64,000 nucleotides of DNA from Qaidamihabitans albus. Its GTDB lineage: Bacteria > Actinomycetota > Actinomycetes > Mycobacteriales > Pseudonocardiaceae. Made by a program: the position numbers and the translations under genes. Below are positions 37,404-47,152 of the stretch, in pieces. Location: positions 124,001-188,000 of the forward strand of contig NZ_JAEHOB010000010.1 of NCBI RefSeq assembly GCF_016464705.1, written 5' to 3'. The number at the start of each line of letters is the position of its first letter. The first letter of the stretch is position 1. The notes below the pieces were generated by a model. That model had not been told where the DNA came from, searched no databases, and saw nothing but the letters and a program-made list of their open reading frames with translations.

Positions 37404-37928
37404 TCAGAGGGTCGTGAGTTCGGCGATCTGCCAGCGGCCACCGTTCTTCTCGGCCACCACGCGCAGCACGGCGGTGACCGGATCCTGCCGCGCCTGCTCG
37501 CCCTCGGCCAGCGTCTGCTGGCCGAGGAAGACGAGGACACGTGCGGTGTCGCCGCGCAGCTCCTTGACCCCGATCGAGCGAACGGTCGTGGTGTGCACCA
37601 GCCGCTTGCGCACGGCCTGCTCCCTGGCCGCGGCGAACCGCTCGCGGTACTGGCCGACCGCCTTGCCGACGAGCACCCGCTCCGCGGCCCGTTCGGTGCG
37701 CGCCAGGTTGTTGTAGTCGTAGGAGAAGACCGCCTTCAGGCCCGCGCCGACCTGGTCGGTGACCTCGCGGGTCGCCGCCTCGTCGGCGAGGGCCACGTTG
37801 CCGCCGGGCTCCCGCAGCCGTGAGGCCTCCAGCCCGGCCCACACCGCGGCCCCGATCCCGAGCACGACGACCGCCGCGAGCGCCGCCAGCACCGTCGCAC
37901 GCCTGCCCTGCGCCGCACGTTCGCTCAT
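37404..37928 (-). CDS. Mce-associated membrane protein
   Basis: 174 residues: one N-terminal membrane segment (about 12-32) followed by an extracytoplasmic NTF2-like domain (YDYNNLARTERAAERVLVGK, VLRVVAEKNGGRWQIAEL). Matches the Mam-type proteins at the end of M. tuberculosis mce operons (Rv3492c position), which stabilise the Mce complex. ATG 37928 overlaps the stop of the preceding gene. Confidence 0.88.
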   Translation of the reverse strand: MSERAAQGRRATVLAALAAVVVLGIGAAVWAGLEASRLREPGGNVALADEAATREVTDQVGAGLKAVFSYDYNNLARTERAAERVLVGKAVGQYRERFAAAREQAVRKRLVHTTTVRSIGVKELRGDTARVLVFLGQQTLAEGEQARQDPVTAVLRVVAEKNGGRWQIAELTTL

Positions 37929-38407
37929 GGCCCGGCCGCCTGGACGTCACTCACCTTCCAGCCCCGCTCGGTTCGCTCCGCCGCCACAGTCAGGCGGCTG
38001 CGGTGTTCCGCGGGCGGGTCCCCGTGCGCGCTCACCCGGACGTCGAGGACCGCGCCAAGCCGCGCCGTGCCCGCCTCGTGGTCCAGCTCGGTGACCGCCG
38101 CGTCCAGCAGCGTCGCGGTCGCCACGGTCTTCGTGCCCTCGGCACGGTCGAGCTGCAACTGGCGGTCACCGGACAGGTCCGCACCGAGCCGGCCGGTGCT
38201 CACCTCGACCCACCGGTCGACGTCCGCGGCCGCGGTGCGGTGGTCGATGGTGTGCAGCGCCACCAGCGCGTCCGACACCGCCGCCAGCACCGCGTCGCGC
38301 TCCCCCGCGACCGCGAGCCCCTCGTCCTGCGCGGCACTCCACCACGACCAGCCGGACCAGCCCGCCGCGAGCACGGCGAGCACGGCCAGCGTGGCGAGCA
38401 CCCTCAT
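37925..38407 (-). CDS. Mce-associated membrane protein
   Basis: 160 residues with an N-terminal membrane segment (about 3-24, Trp-rich end) and an extracytoplasmic domain ending WKVSDVQAAGP, the same organisation as its neighbour. Corresponds in position to Rv3493c. ATG 38407 overlaps the mce4F stop. Function inferred from the mce-associated family. Confidence 0.85.
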   Translation of the reverse strand: MRVLATLAVLAVLAAGWSGWSWWSAAQDEGLAVAGERDAVLAAVSDALVALHTIDHRTAAADVDRWVEVSTGRLGADLSGDRQLQLDRAEGTKTVATATLLDAAVTELDHEAGTARLGAVLDVRVSAHGDPPAEHRSRLTVAAERTERGWKVSDVQAAGP

Positions 38408-39657
38408 TCCGGCAACCCCAGCAGCCGGCCGACGTCCACCGGCCCCGATCCGGTCGCCAGTCCGAGCACACCGGGCAGGGTGTCCTGCCGTGGCTCGCCG
38501 TGCGGCGACGGCGGCTGCTGCTGCTCGGCCGCGGTAGGCACGTCCACCGGGTTGCCCGCGTACGGCGCGTTCTGCGCCCCGCGCACGCCGATCGGGCTGC
38601 CCGGCGGCTCGGCGCAGTAGGCGCCGGTGTTGGGCGGTGCCTCGCTGGTGTCGTTGGCGGGGCGCTGCCGGGTGCCCTCGTAGCCCTTGGTGCACGAGGG
38701 CGGGTCGAACAGGTTGAGAACGAACCCGAGATGCCCCTCGCCGTTGGACGTCACCGAGCGGGTGAACGCGGAGATCACCGGGTAGGCGACGAGCAGTTGC
38801 TCGATCGCGTCCGTGCGGGCCGTGGTGATCCGCGAGGTGGTCAGCAGGTTGGCGAGCACCACTCCCGCGTCCGTTCCCGACTCGGCCAGCACGCTGCTGA
38901 CCTCACGGCTGAGCTTCGGTGCCTCGTCGATCACCGTGCGCAGGTCGGGATCGGCCGCCTTCAGCCGTTCCGCGATCGTGCGCAGCCCGCCGGCCAGTGC
39001 GGTGATGTCGTCGGCCTGCCGTTGCTGGGTGTCCAGCACGATCCGGCCGTCGGAGAGCAGCGCCCTGGTCTGCGGCAGGTTCTCGGTCGCCGTTTCCGTG
39101 AACGAGCCCGCGGTGTCGAGCAGCTCACCCAGATCCGGCCCGGCGTCGGCGAACGCCTCGTAGGTCTCGTCGACGACGGTGCGCAGCGACTCGGTGTCCA
39201 CACTGGTCACCAGCCGGTCCAGGTTGGACAGCACGGTGTCCGGCGACAGCGGGATCGACGTCCGCTGCTGCTCGATCACCGAGCCCTCCGACAGGTACGG
39301 GCCGTTCTCGTGCTCCGGCACCAGGTCGACATATTGCTCACCCACCGCCGACCGGTTCGCCACCACCGCCCCGGTGTCCGCCGGGATCGGCGGGGAATCC
39401 GAGTCGATGTCCAGGGTGAGCTCGACACCGCGCTCGGTGAGGTTCATCTCCGCGACCTTGCCGACCGCAACCCCGCGGTAGGTGACCTCCGCGTTGACGA
39501 AGATGCCGCCGGAGTCGCGCAGCTGCGCGAGCACCGCGTAGCCGCGGGTTCCGAACAGCCGGTCGAGCCCGGCGTAGTTGCCGCCGGCGTAGACCACGGA
39601 CGCCACGGCGATCACCAGGAACGCGAGCAGCTTGAGCCGGTGCTTTCCGGAGAGCAT
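38404..39657 (-). CDS. mce4F: Mce family protein MceF (mce4 type)
   Basis: 417 residues: an N-terminal membrane segment (about 9-27), the MCE domain (about 37-115; GTRGYAVLAQLRDSGGIFVN, VTYRGVAVGKVAEM), a helical region, and a Pro-rich tail. One of six substrate-binding subunits that form a periplasmic conduit. Its ATG overlaps the mce4E stop by one base. Confidence 0.92.
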   Translation of the reverse strand: MLSGKHRLKLLAFLVIAVASVVYAGGNYAGLDRLFGTRGYAVLAQLRDSGGIFVNAEVTYRGVAVGKVAEMNLTERGVELTLDIDSDSPPIPADTGAVVANRSAVGEQYVDLVPEHENGPYLSEGSVIEQQRTSIPLSPDTVLSNLDRLVTSVDTESLRTVVDETYEAFADAGPDLGELLDTAGSFTETATENLPQTRALLSDGRIVLDTQQRQADDITALAGGLRTIAERLKAADPDLRTVIDEAPKLSREVSSVLAESGTDAGVVLANLLTTSRITTARTDAIEQLLVAYPVISAFTRSVTSNGEGHLGFVLNLFDPPSCTKGYEGTRQRPANDTSEAPPNTGAYCAEPPGSPIGVRGAQNAPYAGNPVDVPTAAEQQQPPSPHGEPRQDTLPGVLGLATGSGPVDVGRLLGLPE

Positions 39658-40838
39658 CAGCCACCTCCGAGCAGGCTGCCGAGCAGGCCGCCGAGCCCAC
39701 GGGAGTCCCCCGCCGGCGGCTCGGTCCGCGGCAGCGGCAGCGCCGGGGCGGGCGAGCCGCCGGGGTCGGAGTCGAGCGGCAGCGGGTTCAGCGTGTCGGC
39801 GAGGTCGGGAGGCGGCTGGAGCGGCGGCTGCGACGAGCTGGTGAAGTTCTGCACCAGCGAGTCGAGGTTCAGGTCGACACGGGCGGTCACGTTCGCGTAG
39901 TCGCCCTTGATCACGGCGCCCGCCACGTCCGGGAACGGGTAGGTCGGCAGAATCTGCAGGGCGATCGGCAGGTTCTCGCCCGCCTCGGCGAGCTTGCGCA
40001 GCGTGGGTTGCAGCGCACGCAGGTTGCCGATGAGCTCGTCGCGGCTCTGCCGCACCGTGTCGACGGCCACGCCGGACAGCGAGTCGAGCGCCTGCAGCAT
40101 CCCGACGAGCTGATCGCGCTGCGCGGTGACGATCCGCAGCCCCGGCGCCAGGTTGTCGAGCGCGTTGTTGAGATCGCCGGTCTGCGCGACGAGTGTGCTG
40201 GAGAGCCGGTTCAGCCCGTCGATCGCGCGGACGATCTCGCCCTTCTGGCCGTCCAGCTCGGTGGCGAGCTCGTCCACTCTGGACAGTAGCGCACGGATGT
40301 CCGCCTCGTTGCCGGACAGCGCGCTGTTGAGTTCCCGGACGATGTTCTGCAGCTGGTCGATGCCGCCACCGTTGAGCAGCAGCGACAGCGCGCCGAGCAC
40401 CTCCTCCACCTCGGCGTTGCGATTCGTGCGCGCGAGCGGGATCTCCGCGCCGTCACTGAGCCGGCCGCTCGCCGGCTCCCCGGCCGGCTCCCGCAGCTCG
40501 ACGAACTTCTCGCCGAGCAGGCTCGACTGGCGCAGCTCGGCCGCCGCGTTCGCGGGCAGTGCCACGTCCCCGTTGACGATCATGGTGACGATCGCCGACT
40601 TCGTGTCCTCGGCGAGCTCCACCTTCTCGACCCTGCCCACCGGGACGTCGTTCACCTTGACCCCGGCCTGCGGCACCAGGTCCAGCACGTCGGAGAACCG
40701 CGCGGTGATCCGGTACGGGTGCTCGCCGATGTCGGCACCGCCCGGCAGCGGCGCGTTGTAGAGCCCGGAGAACCCGCCGTCCCCGCAGCCGGCGAGCAGC
40801 AGGACGCTCGCCATCAGGGCCACCGCCAGCCGCCTCAT
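39657..40838 (-). CDS. mce4E: Mce lipoprotein MceE (mce4 type)
   Basis: 393 residues with a lipoprotein signal (LLAGC, Cys18), the MCE domain (about 42-118; YRITARFSDVLDLVPQAGV), a helical coiled domain and a Pro/Leu-rich tail ending in Gly repeats. Lipidated Mce subunit anchored in the membrane; it would be processed by LspA. ATG 40838 overlaps the mce4D stop. Confidence 0.93.
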   Translation of the reverse strand: MRRLAVALMASVLLLAGCGDGGFSGLYNAPLPGGADIGEHPYRITARFSDVLDLVPQAGVKVNDVPVGRVEKVELAEDTKSAIVTMIVNGDVALPANAAAELRQSSLLGEKFVELREPAGEPASGRLSDGAEIPLARTNRNAEVEEVLGALSLLLNGGGIDQLQNIVRELNSALSGNEADIRALLSRVDELATELDGQKGEIVRAIDGLNRLSSTLVAQTGDLNNALDNLAPGLRIVTAQRDQLVGMLQALDSLSGVAVDTVRQSRDELIGNLRALQPTLRKLAEAGENLPIALQILPTYPFPDVAGAVIKGDYANVTARVDLNLDSLVQNFTSSSQPPLQPPPDLADTLNPLPLDSDPGGSPAPALPLPRTEPPAGDSRGLGGLLGSLLGGG

Positions 40839-42031
40839 CGGCCACCGTCCAGCGGCGTGGTGAGCAGGTCCACGAGCGGAAGCGGCAGGGGCGGCAACTC
40901 GCCCCGCTGCAGCGACGACAGGGTCTGCGGCAGCGATGGCAGCTTCAGCGTGCCGTCGAGCACCGGGGCCAGCGACTCGCACAGCGCCCCGAGCGCGTCG
41001 GGCAGCTGGGCCGGGGTGCCCGCGCTCACCAGCCGGCACAGGGTCTGCACCAGCGGGTGGGCGATCTCGTTGGCGTTGTAGCGCACCTGGATGCTGCCGG
41101 ACGCCGCGTCGTAGGTGTTGATGAAGTTCGTCATGCCGGTGGGCCCGACGTCGAGTATCTCGGCCAGCGCGGCCCGCTGATCCACCAGCACGCCCGTGAT
41201 GCCGGCCAGCTTGTCGAGGTTGTCCGAGAGCAGCTCCCGGTTCTCGCTGACGAACTGCTGTACGTCGCCGAGCGAGCCGCCCAGTTCGGACAGTGCGGCG
41301 GACACCTCGGCGGAGTCCTCCGCGAGGAAACCCGCGACGTCGGCCAGCCGGTCGTAGAACTCGTTCAGCTGCGTGTCGCTCCTGGCGAGCATCGTGGTGA
41401 ACGACTGCAGGTTGCGCACGGTGGCGAACAGGTCGCCCTTCGACCCTTCGAGCGTGCGGGACAGCTCGGCGAGGTCGGCGACGGTGTCGTTGAGGTTGCG
41501 CCCGTTGCCCTCCAGGTTGGCGGCCGCCGTGTCCAGCACGTCCGACAGTGCGCCGGAGGAGTTGGCGCCGTCCGGGCCGAGGCTGGTCGAAAGCTCGTTC
41601 AGGCTGTTGTAGAGGTCGTCGAGCTCCACCGGGGTGGCGGTGCGTTCCTTCGGGATCACCGCGCCGGTCTCCAGGACAGGGCCCGTGTCGTAGGCCGGGG
41701 TCAGCTGCACGTACCGGTCACTGACCAGGCTCGGCGCCACCACCACGGCACCGGCGTCGGCGGGCAGCTGCACCCCGGGGTCGAGGCTCATGTCGACACG
41801 AACCGCGCCGCCCTGCGGGGTCACCGCGGTGATCTCGCCGACGTCGATGCCGAGCACTCGCACGGACGAACCCTCGTAGAGCCCGACCGTCTTGCCGAAG
41901 TACGCGCTCAACCGCGGCCCGCCGGAGTCCCGCAGCACCCACCACATGCCGGTGGCGAGTACGAGCACGGCCACGCAGGCCAGCGCGAACCAGCTGTAGA
42001 GGCTGCGTTCCGTCCGCGTCTTGATCGTCAC
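40835..42031 (-). CDS. mce4D: Mce family protein MceD (mce4 type)
   Basis: 398 residues: a membrane segment (about 10-32), the MCE domain (about 40-118; RLSAYFGKTVGLYEGSSVRV, GIDVGEITAV) and a long helical region. GTG 42031 overlaps the mce4C stop, the standard coupling of this operon. The open frame upstream of 42031 is not family-like. Confidence 0.92.
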   Translation of the reverse strand: MTIKTRTERSLYSWFALACVAVLVLATGMWWVLRDSGGPRLSAYFGKTVGLYEGSSVRVLGIDVGEITAVTPQGGAVRVDMSLDPGVQLPADAGAVVVAPSLVSDRYVQLTPAYDTGPVLETGAVIPKERTATPVELDDLYNSLNELSTSLGPDGANSSGALSDVLDTAAANLEGNGRNLNDTVADLAELSRTLEGSKGDLFATVRNLQSFTTMLARSDTQLNEFYDRLADVAGFLAEDSAEVSAALSELGGSLGDVQQFVSENRELLSDNLDKLAGITGVLVDQRAALAEILDVGPTGMTNFINTYDAASGSIQVRYNANEIAHPLVQTLCRLVSAGTPAQLPDALGALCESLAPVLDGTLKLPSLPQTLSSLQRGELPPLPLPLVDLLTTPLDGGR

Positions 42032-43059
42032 GGGTTGTCCACCCCCTGGTTCTCCGCGGCGACGGGCGGCGAGCAACCCTCGGGGTTGATCTGCACCCCG
42101 CCCGCGGTGATCACCGGCGGCAGCAGGCCGCAGATGTAGCCCTCGAACCAGCGCCCGTTGCCGGTCGCGTTCGCGCCGATCCGGGTGAACGGTGCGAGCA
42201 GTTCGAGGCTGCGGTTGAGGTTGTCCTGGTTTCGCTGCAGCAGGTCCGTGACGGTGCCGAGCTGCCGCAGCGTCGGCGCGAGCTGCTCCCGGTTGTCGGC
42301 GACCAGCCCCGACAGCTCCGCCGACAGCCGCCGGGTGCCGCTCAGCAGCGCGTCGATCGCCTGCTCGCGGCTCTGCAGCTCCGACAGCAGCAGGTTGCCG
42401 TCCTCGATCACCTGCCGCAGCTGGGTGTTGCGGTCGGACAGCGTCTTCGACACCTGGCTGGTGTTGGACAGCAGTCGCGCCAGTTCGTCGTCGCGCGAGG
42501 ACACCGTGCGCGCCAGCGCGGACAGACCGTTCAGGGCGTCCTTCATGTGCTGCGGGGTGTCGCGCAGGCTTTCGGAGATCACGTCGAAGCTCCGCGCGAG
42601 CTGGTCGGTGTCGATGTCGCCGACGGTCCCGGTGAGGTCGGTGAACACGTCCTGGATCTCGTAAGGGGAGCTGGTGCGTTCGAGCGGGATCGGCTCGTCC
42701 GGGTTCTGCGTGCCCTCACCGCGGGGCCGCAGCGCGAGGAACTTCTCGCCCATCAGGGTCTTGATCTCGATGGCGGCCGTGCTCGCCTCCCCGACCCTTG
42801 TTCCCTCCACCGTGAACGTGACCAGCACCTTCTTGCCGTCCAGCACGGCGTCGTCCACCTCGCCGACCTTCACCCCGGCCACCTGCACCTCGTTACCGGG
42901 CGCGAGCCCCGCCGACTCGGCGAAGCGCGCGGAGTAGGTGGTGCCGTTACCGAGCAGTGGCAGGTCGTCGGAGTAGTACACGGTCAGCGTGACGAGCACG
43001 ACGAGCACGAGCGTCACCGCGCCGACGGTGGCCTGGTTCCTTTCCCTGAGGGGTTTCAT
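42028..43059 (-). CDS. mce4C: Mce family protein MceC (mce4 type)
   Basis: 343 residues: a membrane segment (about 10-32), the MCE domain (about 40-118; TYSARFAESAGLAPGNEVQV, GVKVGEVDDAVLDGKKV) and a helical region ending in a Cys-Pro containing tail (NPEGCSPPVA). ATG 43059 overlaps the mce4B stop. Confidence 0.92.
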   Translation of the reverse strand: MKPLRERNQATVGAVTLVLVVLVTLTVYYSDDLPLLGNGTTYSARFAESAGLAPGNEVQVAGVKVGEVDDAVLDGKKVLVTFTVEGTRVGEASTAAIEIKTLMGEKFLALRPRGEGTQNPDEPIPLERTSSPYEIQDVFTDLTGTVGDIDTDQLARSFDVISESLRDTPQHMKDALNGLSALARTVSSRDDELARLLSNTSQVSKTLSDRNTQLRQVIEDGNLLLSELQSREQAIDALLSGTRRLSAELSGLVADNREQLAPTLRQLGTVTDLLQRNQDNLNRSLELLAPFTRIGANATGNGRWFEGYICGLLPPVITAGGVQINPEGCSPPVAAENQGVDNP

Positions 43060-44153
43060 GAGGTCTTGCACCTCTCCGGCTGCTCGGTCGCGGGAAGCGG
43101 CAGCCACGGCATCGTGATGTTCAGCGACGAGACGCCGATCGTGCCGGTGAGCCCGCAGAGGTAGTAGTTGAACCAGCTCCCGTAGCTCAGCGTTCGAGTG
43201 AACTTCTCCAGATTGCTCGGCATGACCTGGAGCAGGTGTTCGAGCAGCTCCTCGGAATCGGCCAGGTTGCCCGACAGTTCGCCGAGCGCGGCAATGTCCT
43301 GCTTCAGCGGCGGCCGCGCGTCGGTGAGCAGTCCCGCGGTGGTGTCGGTCAGCTCACCGAGTGCCGAAACGGCGTCGCCGATCGGCTTCCGCTGCTCGGC
43401 CAGGCCGGTCACGAGCTGCTGGGTCGCGTCGATCAGCTCACCGACGCGGGGGCCGCGTTCGTTGATCGTGCCGAGCACCTGGTTGAGGTTGCCGATGACC
43501 TGGCCGATCACCTCGTCCTTGTCCGCGAGCGTCGACGTGACGGACGCCGTGTGCGCGAGCAGGCTGCGGATCGTGCCGCCCTCCCCCTGAAGCACCTGGA
43601 TGATCTCGTAGGACAGCTGGTTGACCTCCTTCGGGTTCAGTGCCTCGAACAGTGGCTTGAACCCGTTGAACAGCACCGTGAGGTTGAGCGCGGGCTGGGT
43701 GCGCTCGACGGGGATCTGCGCGCCCGCCGCCAGCTTCTCCTCGCCCGCGACGTCGGTGCCGAGCGAGAGGTAGCGCTGGCCGATCAGGTTGCGGTACTTG
43801 ACGGTGGCGGTCACGTCGGCAGGCAGGCTGCGCACCGACTCGACCTGGAAGTGGACCTCGGCGAGGTGGTCCTCGGTGACCGTGATCAGGTCGACCTGGC
43901 CCACCTTCACGCCGACGATGCGGACGTCGTCGCCTTCGCGCAGCCCCGAGACGTCGGTGAACAGCGCGGTGTAGCCGGAGGCCGGGCCGAAGTTGGTGTT
44001 CGCGATCGTCGCTCCCAGCACGGCCGTGAGCAGCACGGTGACCGCGGCGAAGACCCCGATCTTGAGCAGTGGCGGCCAGATCGATCTCATTGTTCCCCGG
44101 GATTTCACGCGCACCCGCCGTGCCGCCCGATCCGCTGGTTCTCGATCGGTCAT
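43056..44153 (-). CDS. mce4B: Mce family protein MceB (mce4 type)
   Basis: 365 residues: an Arg-rich N-terminus, a membrane segment (about 28-50), the MCE domain (about 58-135; GYTALFTDVSGLREGDDVRI, VGVKVGQVDLITV), and a helical part with conserved YGSWFNYYLCGL near the C-terminus. ATG 44153 overlaps the mce4A stop (ATGA). Confidence 0.92.
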   Translation of the reverse strand: MTDREPADRAARRVRVKSRGTMRSIWPPLLKIGVFAAVTVLLTAVLGATIANTNFGPASGYTALFTDVSGLREGDDVRIVGVKVGQVDLITVTEDHLAEVHFQVESVRSLPADVTATVKYRNLIGQRYLSLGTDVAGEEKLAAGAQIPVERTQPALNLTVLFNGFKPLFEALNPKEVNQLSYEIIQVLQGEGGTIRSLLAHTASVTSTLADKDEVIGQVIGNLNQVLGTINERGPRVGELIDATQQLVTGLAEQRKPIGDAVSALGELTDTTAGLLTDARPPLKQDIAALGELSGNLADSEELLEHLLQVMPSNLEKFTRTLSYGSWFNYYLCGLTGTIGVSSLNITMPWLPLPATEQPERCKTS

Positions 44154-45469
44154 CCGAGCGTCACCTCCGCTCCGCGGTAGAGCGGGCCGACCAGCAGGCT
44201 GGCCCAGCCCGGCGTCTCCTCCGGGGCCAGCCCGGTCTGCGGCGCGGTCAGTGCGGCGATGAGCCGCTGTTCGGGGGCGGAGTTCGCCAACGACGGCACT
44301 CCGGCGGTGGTGGAGCCACCGCCGTAGCCCGCCTGCTTCGGCGGAGCCGGATGCGTCGAACCGTCCTGGATCGGACCGCCGGGCGGGTACTGCGGGAACG
44401 CGCCCGGCGGCTCCACCTGCTCGTAGCAGCGCGGTCCACGCTTGTCGTCGTAGCGGGGCTCGTCGACGCCGGGAAGGTACTTGCCCCGGCTGGCGGTGAT
44501 GCGGATGGTCACGTGGTTCATCTCGTCGGTGCCCTTGCCGAACGCCCTCTCGGCGCGGGGGACCGCCTCTGCGAGCTGGCGCAGCAGGCAGGGGTACTCC
44601 GGCGCGTACTTCGCCAGCACGTCGAGGGTCGGCTGCGCCGTCGTCGTGAGTGCGATCAGGTTGTCCTTGTTGACCTGGAGGAAGCGGTCGAGGTCGACCG
44701 AGGCGGTGGTCACGCTCGCGTAGAGATCGGTGAGGTCGCGCTGTTTCTCGACGATGGTGCGGGTCGTGGTGGTGAGATCGGAAAGCGCGCGCAGGAAGTC
44801 CGGTGCGGCGCTGTTGTAGGTGCCCGTCACGTTCGCCAGCCCGGTGATGTCGGCCTCAAGGTCCGGCAGCGAAGGGTTCAGCTCCCCGAGATAGTCGGAC
44901 AGCTGCACGAGCGTGTCGCCGAACTGCTCGCCTCGCCCGTCCAGCGCCGTCGACACCGCGTTGAGGGTGCTGGCCAGCTTCTGCGGCTGCACCGAGCGCA
45001 GCAGCGGCAGCACGTCACCGAGCGCCCGTTCCAGCTCGATGGCGGAGCTGCTGCGGTCCTGGCCGATCACGTCGCCGGCGGCGATGTGCTCGGGGGCAGG
45101 TGTCTCCGGCACCTGCAGCGCGACGTAGCGCTCGCCGAACAGCGTCTTGGGCAGCAGCCGCGCCGACACGTTTGCCGGGATCACGTCCACCTTGTCCGGC
45201 TGCAGGGCGAGCTCGAGGTGCGCGCCGTCCCCGGTGGTGCCGATCGTGCGCACCTCACCGACCACCATGCCGCGGACCTTCACGTCGGCGCCCTCGCGCA
45301 TCTGGTTGCCGACCCGGTCGGTCTCCAGCCGCACGCCGACGTAGGAGACGAACTGCTTGTTGTAGACGGCCACGCAGGTGAGCACGAACAGGGCGGCGAC
45401 CAGCAGGAACGCCAGGCCGAGGACCTGGTGCCGGAGACGCCGCAACAGCTCGGCCCTGCCCGGGGTCAT
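44150..45469 (-). CDS. mce4A: Mce family protein MceA (mce4 type)
   Basis: 439 residues: a membrane segment (about 16-36), the MCE domain (about 43-120; VGVRLETDRVGNQMREGADV, GMVVGEVRTI), a helical region and a Pro/Gly-rich tail. MceA subunits bind steroid in the mce4 system of mycobacteria; the mce4 assignment here rests on the neighbouring genes. ATG 45469 overlaps the yrbE4B stop. Confidence 0.93.
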   Translation of the reverse strand: MTPGRAELLRRLRHQVLGLAFLLVAALFVLTCVAVYNKQFVSYVGVRLETDRVGNQMREGADVKVRGMVVGEVRTIGTTGDGAHLELALQPDKVDVIPANVSARLLPKTLFGERYVALQVPETPAPEHIAAGDVIGQDRSSSAIELERALGDVLPLLRSVQPQKLASTLNAVSTALDGRGEQFGDTLVQLSDYLGELNPSLPDLEADITGLANVTGTYNSAAPDFLRALSDLTTTTRTIVEKQRDLTDLYASVTTASVDLDRFLQVNKDNLIALTTTAQPTLDVLAKYAPEYPCLLRQLAEAVPRAERAFGKGTDEMNHVTIRITASRGKYLPGVDEPRYDDKRGPRCYEQVEPPGAFPQYPPGGPIQDGSTHPAPPKQAGYGGGSTTAGVPSLANSAPEQRLIAALTAPQTGLAPEETPGWASLLVGPLYRGAEVTLG

Positions 45470-46314
45470 CCGGAGATCCGTACGGTCGTCGAGGAGCCCC
45501 AGATGGCGAGGCTGAGGAAGAAGTCGATGACGACGATCAGCACGATCGACGTCCGCACCGCCCGGCCGACCGCGATGCCCACCCCGGCGGGACCGCCGCT
45601 GGCGGTGTAGCCGTAGTAGCAGTGCGACAGGATCACCAGCGCGCTGAACACGACCACCTTGAGGAACGACCAGAGGACGTCCTCCGGCGGCAGGAACAGG
45701 TTGAAGTAGTGGTCGTAGGTGCCCGCCGACTGGCCGTAGAACCAGACGGTGATCTGCCGCGAGGCCAGGTACGACGAGAGCAGCCCGACCGCGTACAGCG
45801 GGATGACCGCGGTGATCCCGGCCAGGACCCGGGTGGTGACCAGGTAGGGCAGGCTCGGCACGCCCATCACCTCCAGCGCGTCGATCTCCTCCGAGATCCG
45901 CATCGCGCCGAGCTGCGCGGTGAACCCGCAGCCGACCGTCGCCGACAGCGCGAGCCCGGCCGAAAGCGGCGCCACCTCGCGGGTGTTGAAGTAGGCCGAG
46001 ATGAACCCGGTGAGCGCGGCCGTACCGAGCTGGTTCAGCGCGGAGTAGCCCTGCAGGCCGACGATGAGGCCGGTGAACAGGGTCATCCCGATCATCACGC
46101 CGAGCGTTCCGCCGATCACCGCGAGCGCACCGGTGCCGAAACTGACCTCGGTCAGCAGCCGCAGGATCTCCCTGCTGTAGCGGCGCACCGTGCGCGGAGC
46201 CCAGGCCAGCGCCCGGAAGTAGAAGGAGAGCTGCTTGCCGAAACCCTCGAGGCTCGCACCGGGGCGGGCGATGATCTCCAGGGTCCGGTCGGTCACTCGC
46301 TCCTCGGTGGCCAT
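45466..46314 (-). CDS. yrbE4B: MlaE-type ABC permease YrbEB
   Basis: 282 residues with about six membrane segments and the MlaE permease core (GFTAQLGAMRISEEIDALEV, GVPSLPYLVTTRVLAG). With YrbEA it forms the transporter's membrane channel, powered by a shared MceG ATPase that is not in the window. ATG 46314 overlaps the yrbE4A stop. Confidence 0.93.
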   Translation of the reverse strand: MATEERVTDRTLEIIARPGASLEGFGKQLSFYFRALAWAPRTVRRYSREILRLLTEVSFGTGALAVIGGTLGVMIGMTLFTGLIVGLQGYSALNQLGTAALTGFISAYFNTREVAPLSAGLALSATVGCGFTAQLGAMRISEEIDALEVMGVPSLPYLVTTRVLAGITAVIPLYAVGLLSSYLASRQITVWFYGQSAGTYDHYFNLFLPPEDVLWSFLKVVVFSALVILSHCYYGYTASGGPAGVGIAVGRAVRTSIVLIVVIDFFLSLAIWGSSTTVRISG

Positions 46315-47126
46315 CACAACGCCTTCGGGGGAACGATCTGCAGGTAGATCGCGGTCAGCACGACGTTGATGAGGAACAGCAGCAGGAACGTGATGACGAC
46401 CGCCTGGTTGACGGCGTCGCCGACCCCCTTCGGTCCGCCCGCCGGGTTCAGCCCTCTGAACGCGGCGACGACCCCGGCGACGAAGCCGTACAGGAATGCC
46501 TTGATCTCGCTGACCCACAGGTCCGGCAGCTGCGCGAGCGCGTTGAAGCTGGCCAGGTAGGCGCCCGGGGTGCCGCCCTGCATGACGACGTTGAAGAAGT
46601 ACCCGCCGAGCACGCCGACCACACTGACCAGGCCGTTGAGCAGGACCGAGACGACGATCGCGGCCAGCACCCTCGGCACGATGAGCCGCTGGATCGGGTT
46701 GACGCCCAGTACCTCCATGGCGTCGATCTCCTCGCGGATCTTGCGCGCGCCGATGTCCGCGCAAACCGCACTGCCCCCGGCACCGGCCACCAGCAGTGCG
46801 GTGATCAGCGGGCTGGCCTGCTGAACGATCGCGAGCGCGCTGGCCGCGCCGGTGAACGACTGCGCACCGATCTGCTGGGTCAGCGAGCCGAGCTGCAGCG
46901 CGATGACCGCGCCGAACGGGATCGCGACCAGTGCGGTCGGCAGGATCGTGACGCTGGCGAAGAACCAGCACTGCTCGATCCACTCCCTCGTCTGGAACGG
47001 CCGGCGCGGAATCGCGCGCAGCACCTCCCAGGCCAGCGTCGCGAGCCGGCCCACCTGGGTCAGCGCGGCGGTGCCTGGGAACGCGGGCCGCGCCGACTGC
47101 GCGGTCGAGCCCCGCTGTGCGCGCAT
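46314..47126 (-). CDS. yrbE4A: MlaE-type ABC permease YrbEA
   Basis: 270 residues; MlaE permease with about six membrane segments and the AGAGGSAVCADIGARKIREE and DAMEVLGVNPIQRLIVPRVL motifs that contact the ATPase. ATG 47126 follows GGAGGTGTG. First transporter gene of the mce4 operon, 27 bases after the second SDR gene. Confidence 0.93.
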   Translation of the reverse strand: MRAQRGSTAQSARPAFPGTAALTQVGRLATLAWEVLRAIPRRPFQTREWIEQCWFFASVTILPTALVAIPFGAVIALQLGSLTQQIGAQSFTGAASALAIVQQASPLITALLVAGAGGSAVCADIGARKIREEIDAMEVLGVNPIQRLIVPRVLAAIVVSVLLNGLVSVVGVLGGYFFNVVMQGGTPGAYLASFNALAQLPDLWVSEIKAFLYGFVAGVVAAFRGLNPAGGPKGVGDAVNQAVVITFLLLFLINVVLTAIYLQIVPPKAL

Positions 47127-47152
47127 CACACCTCCGCAGGCCGCCGGGTCGA

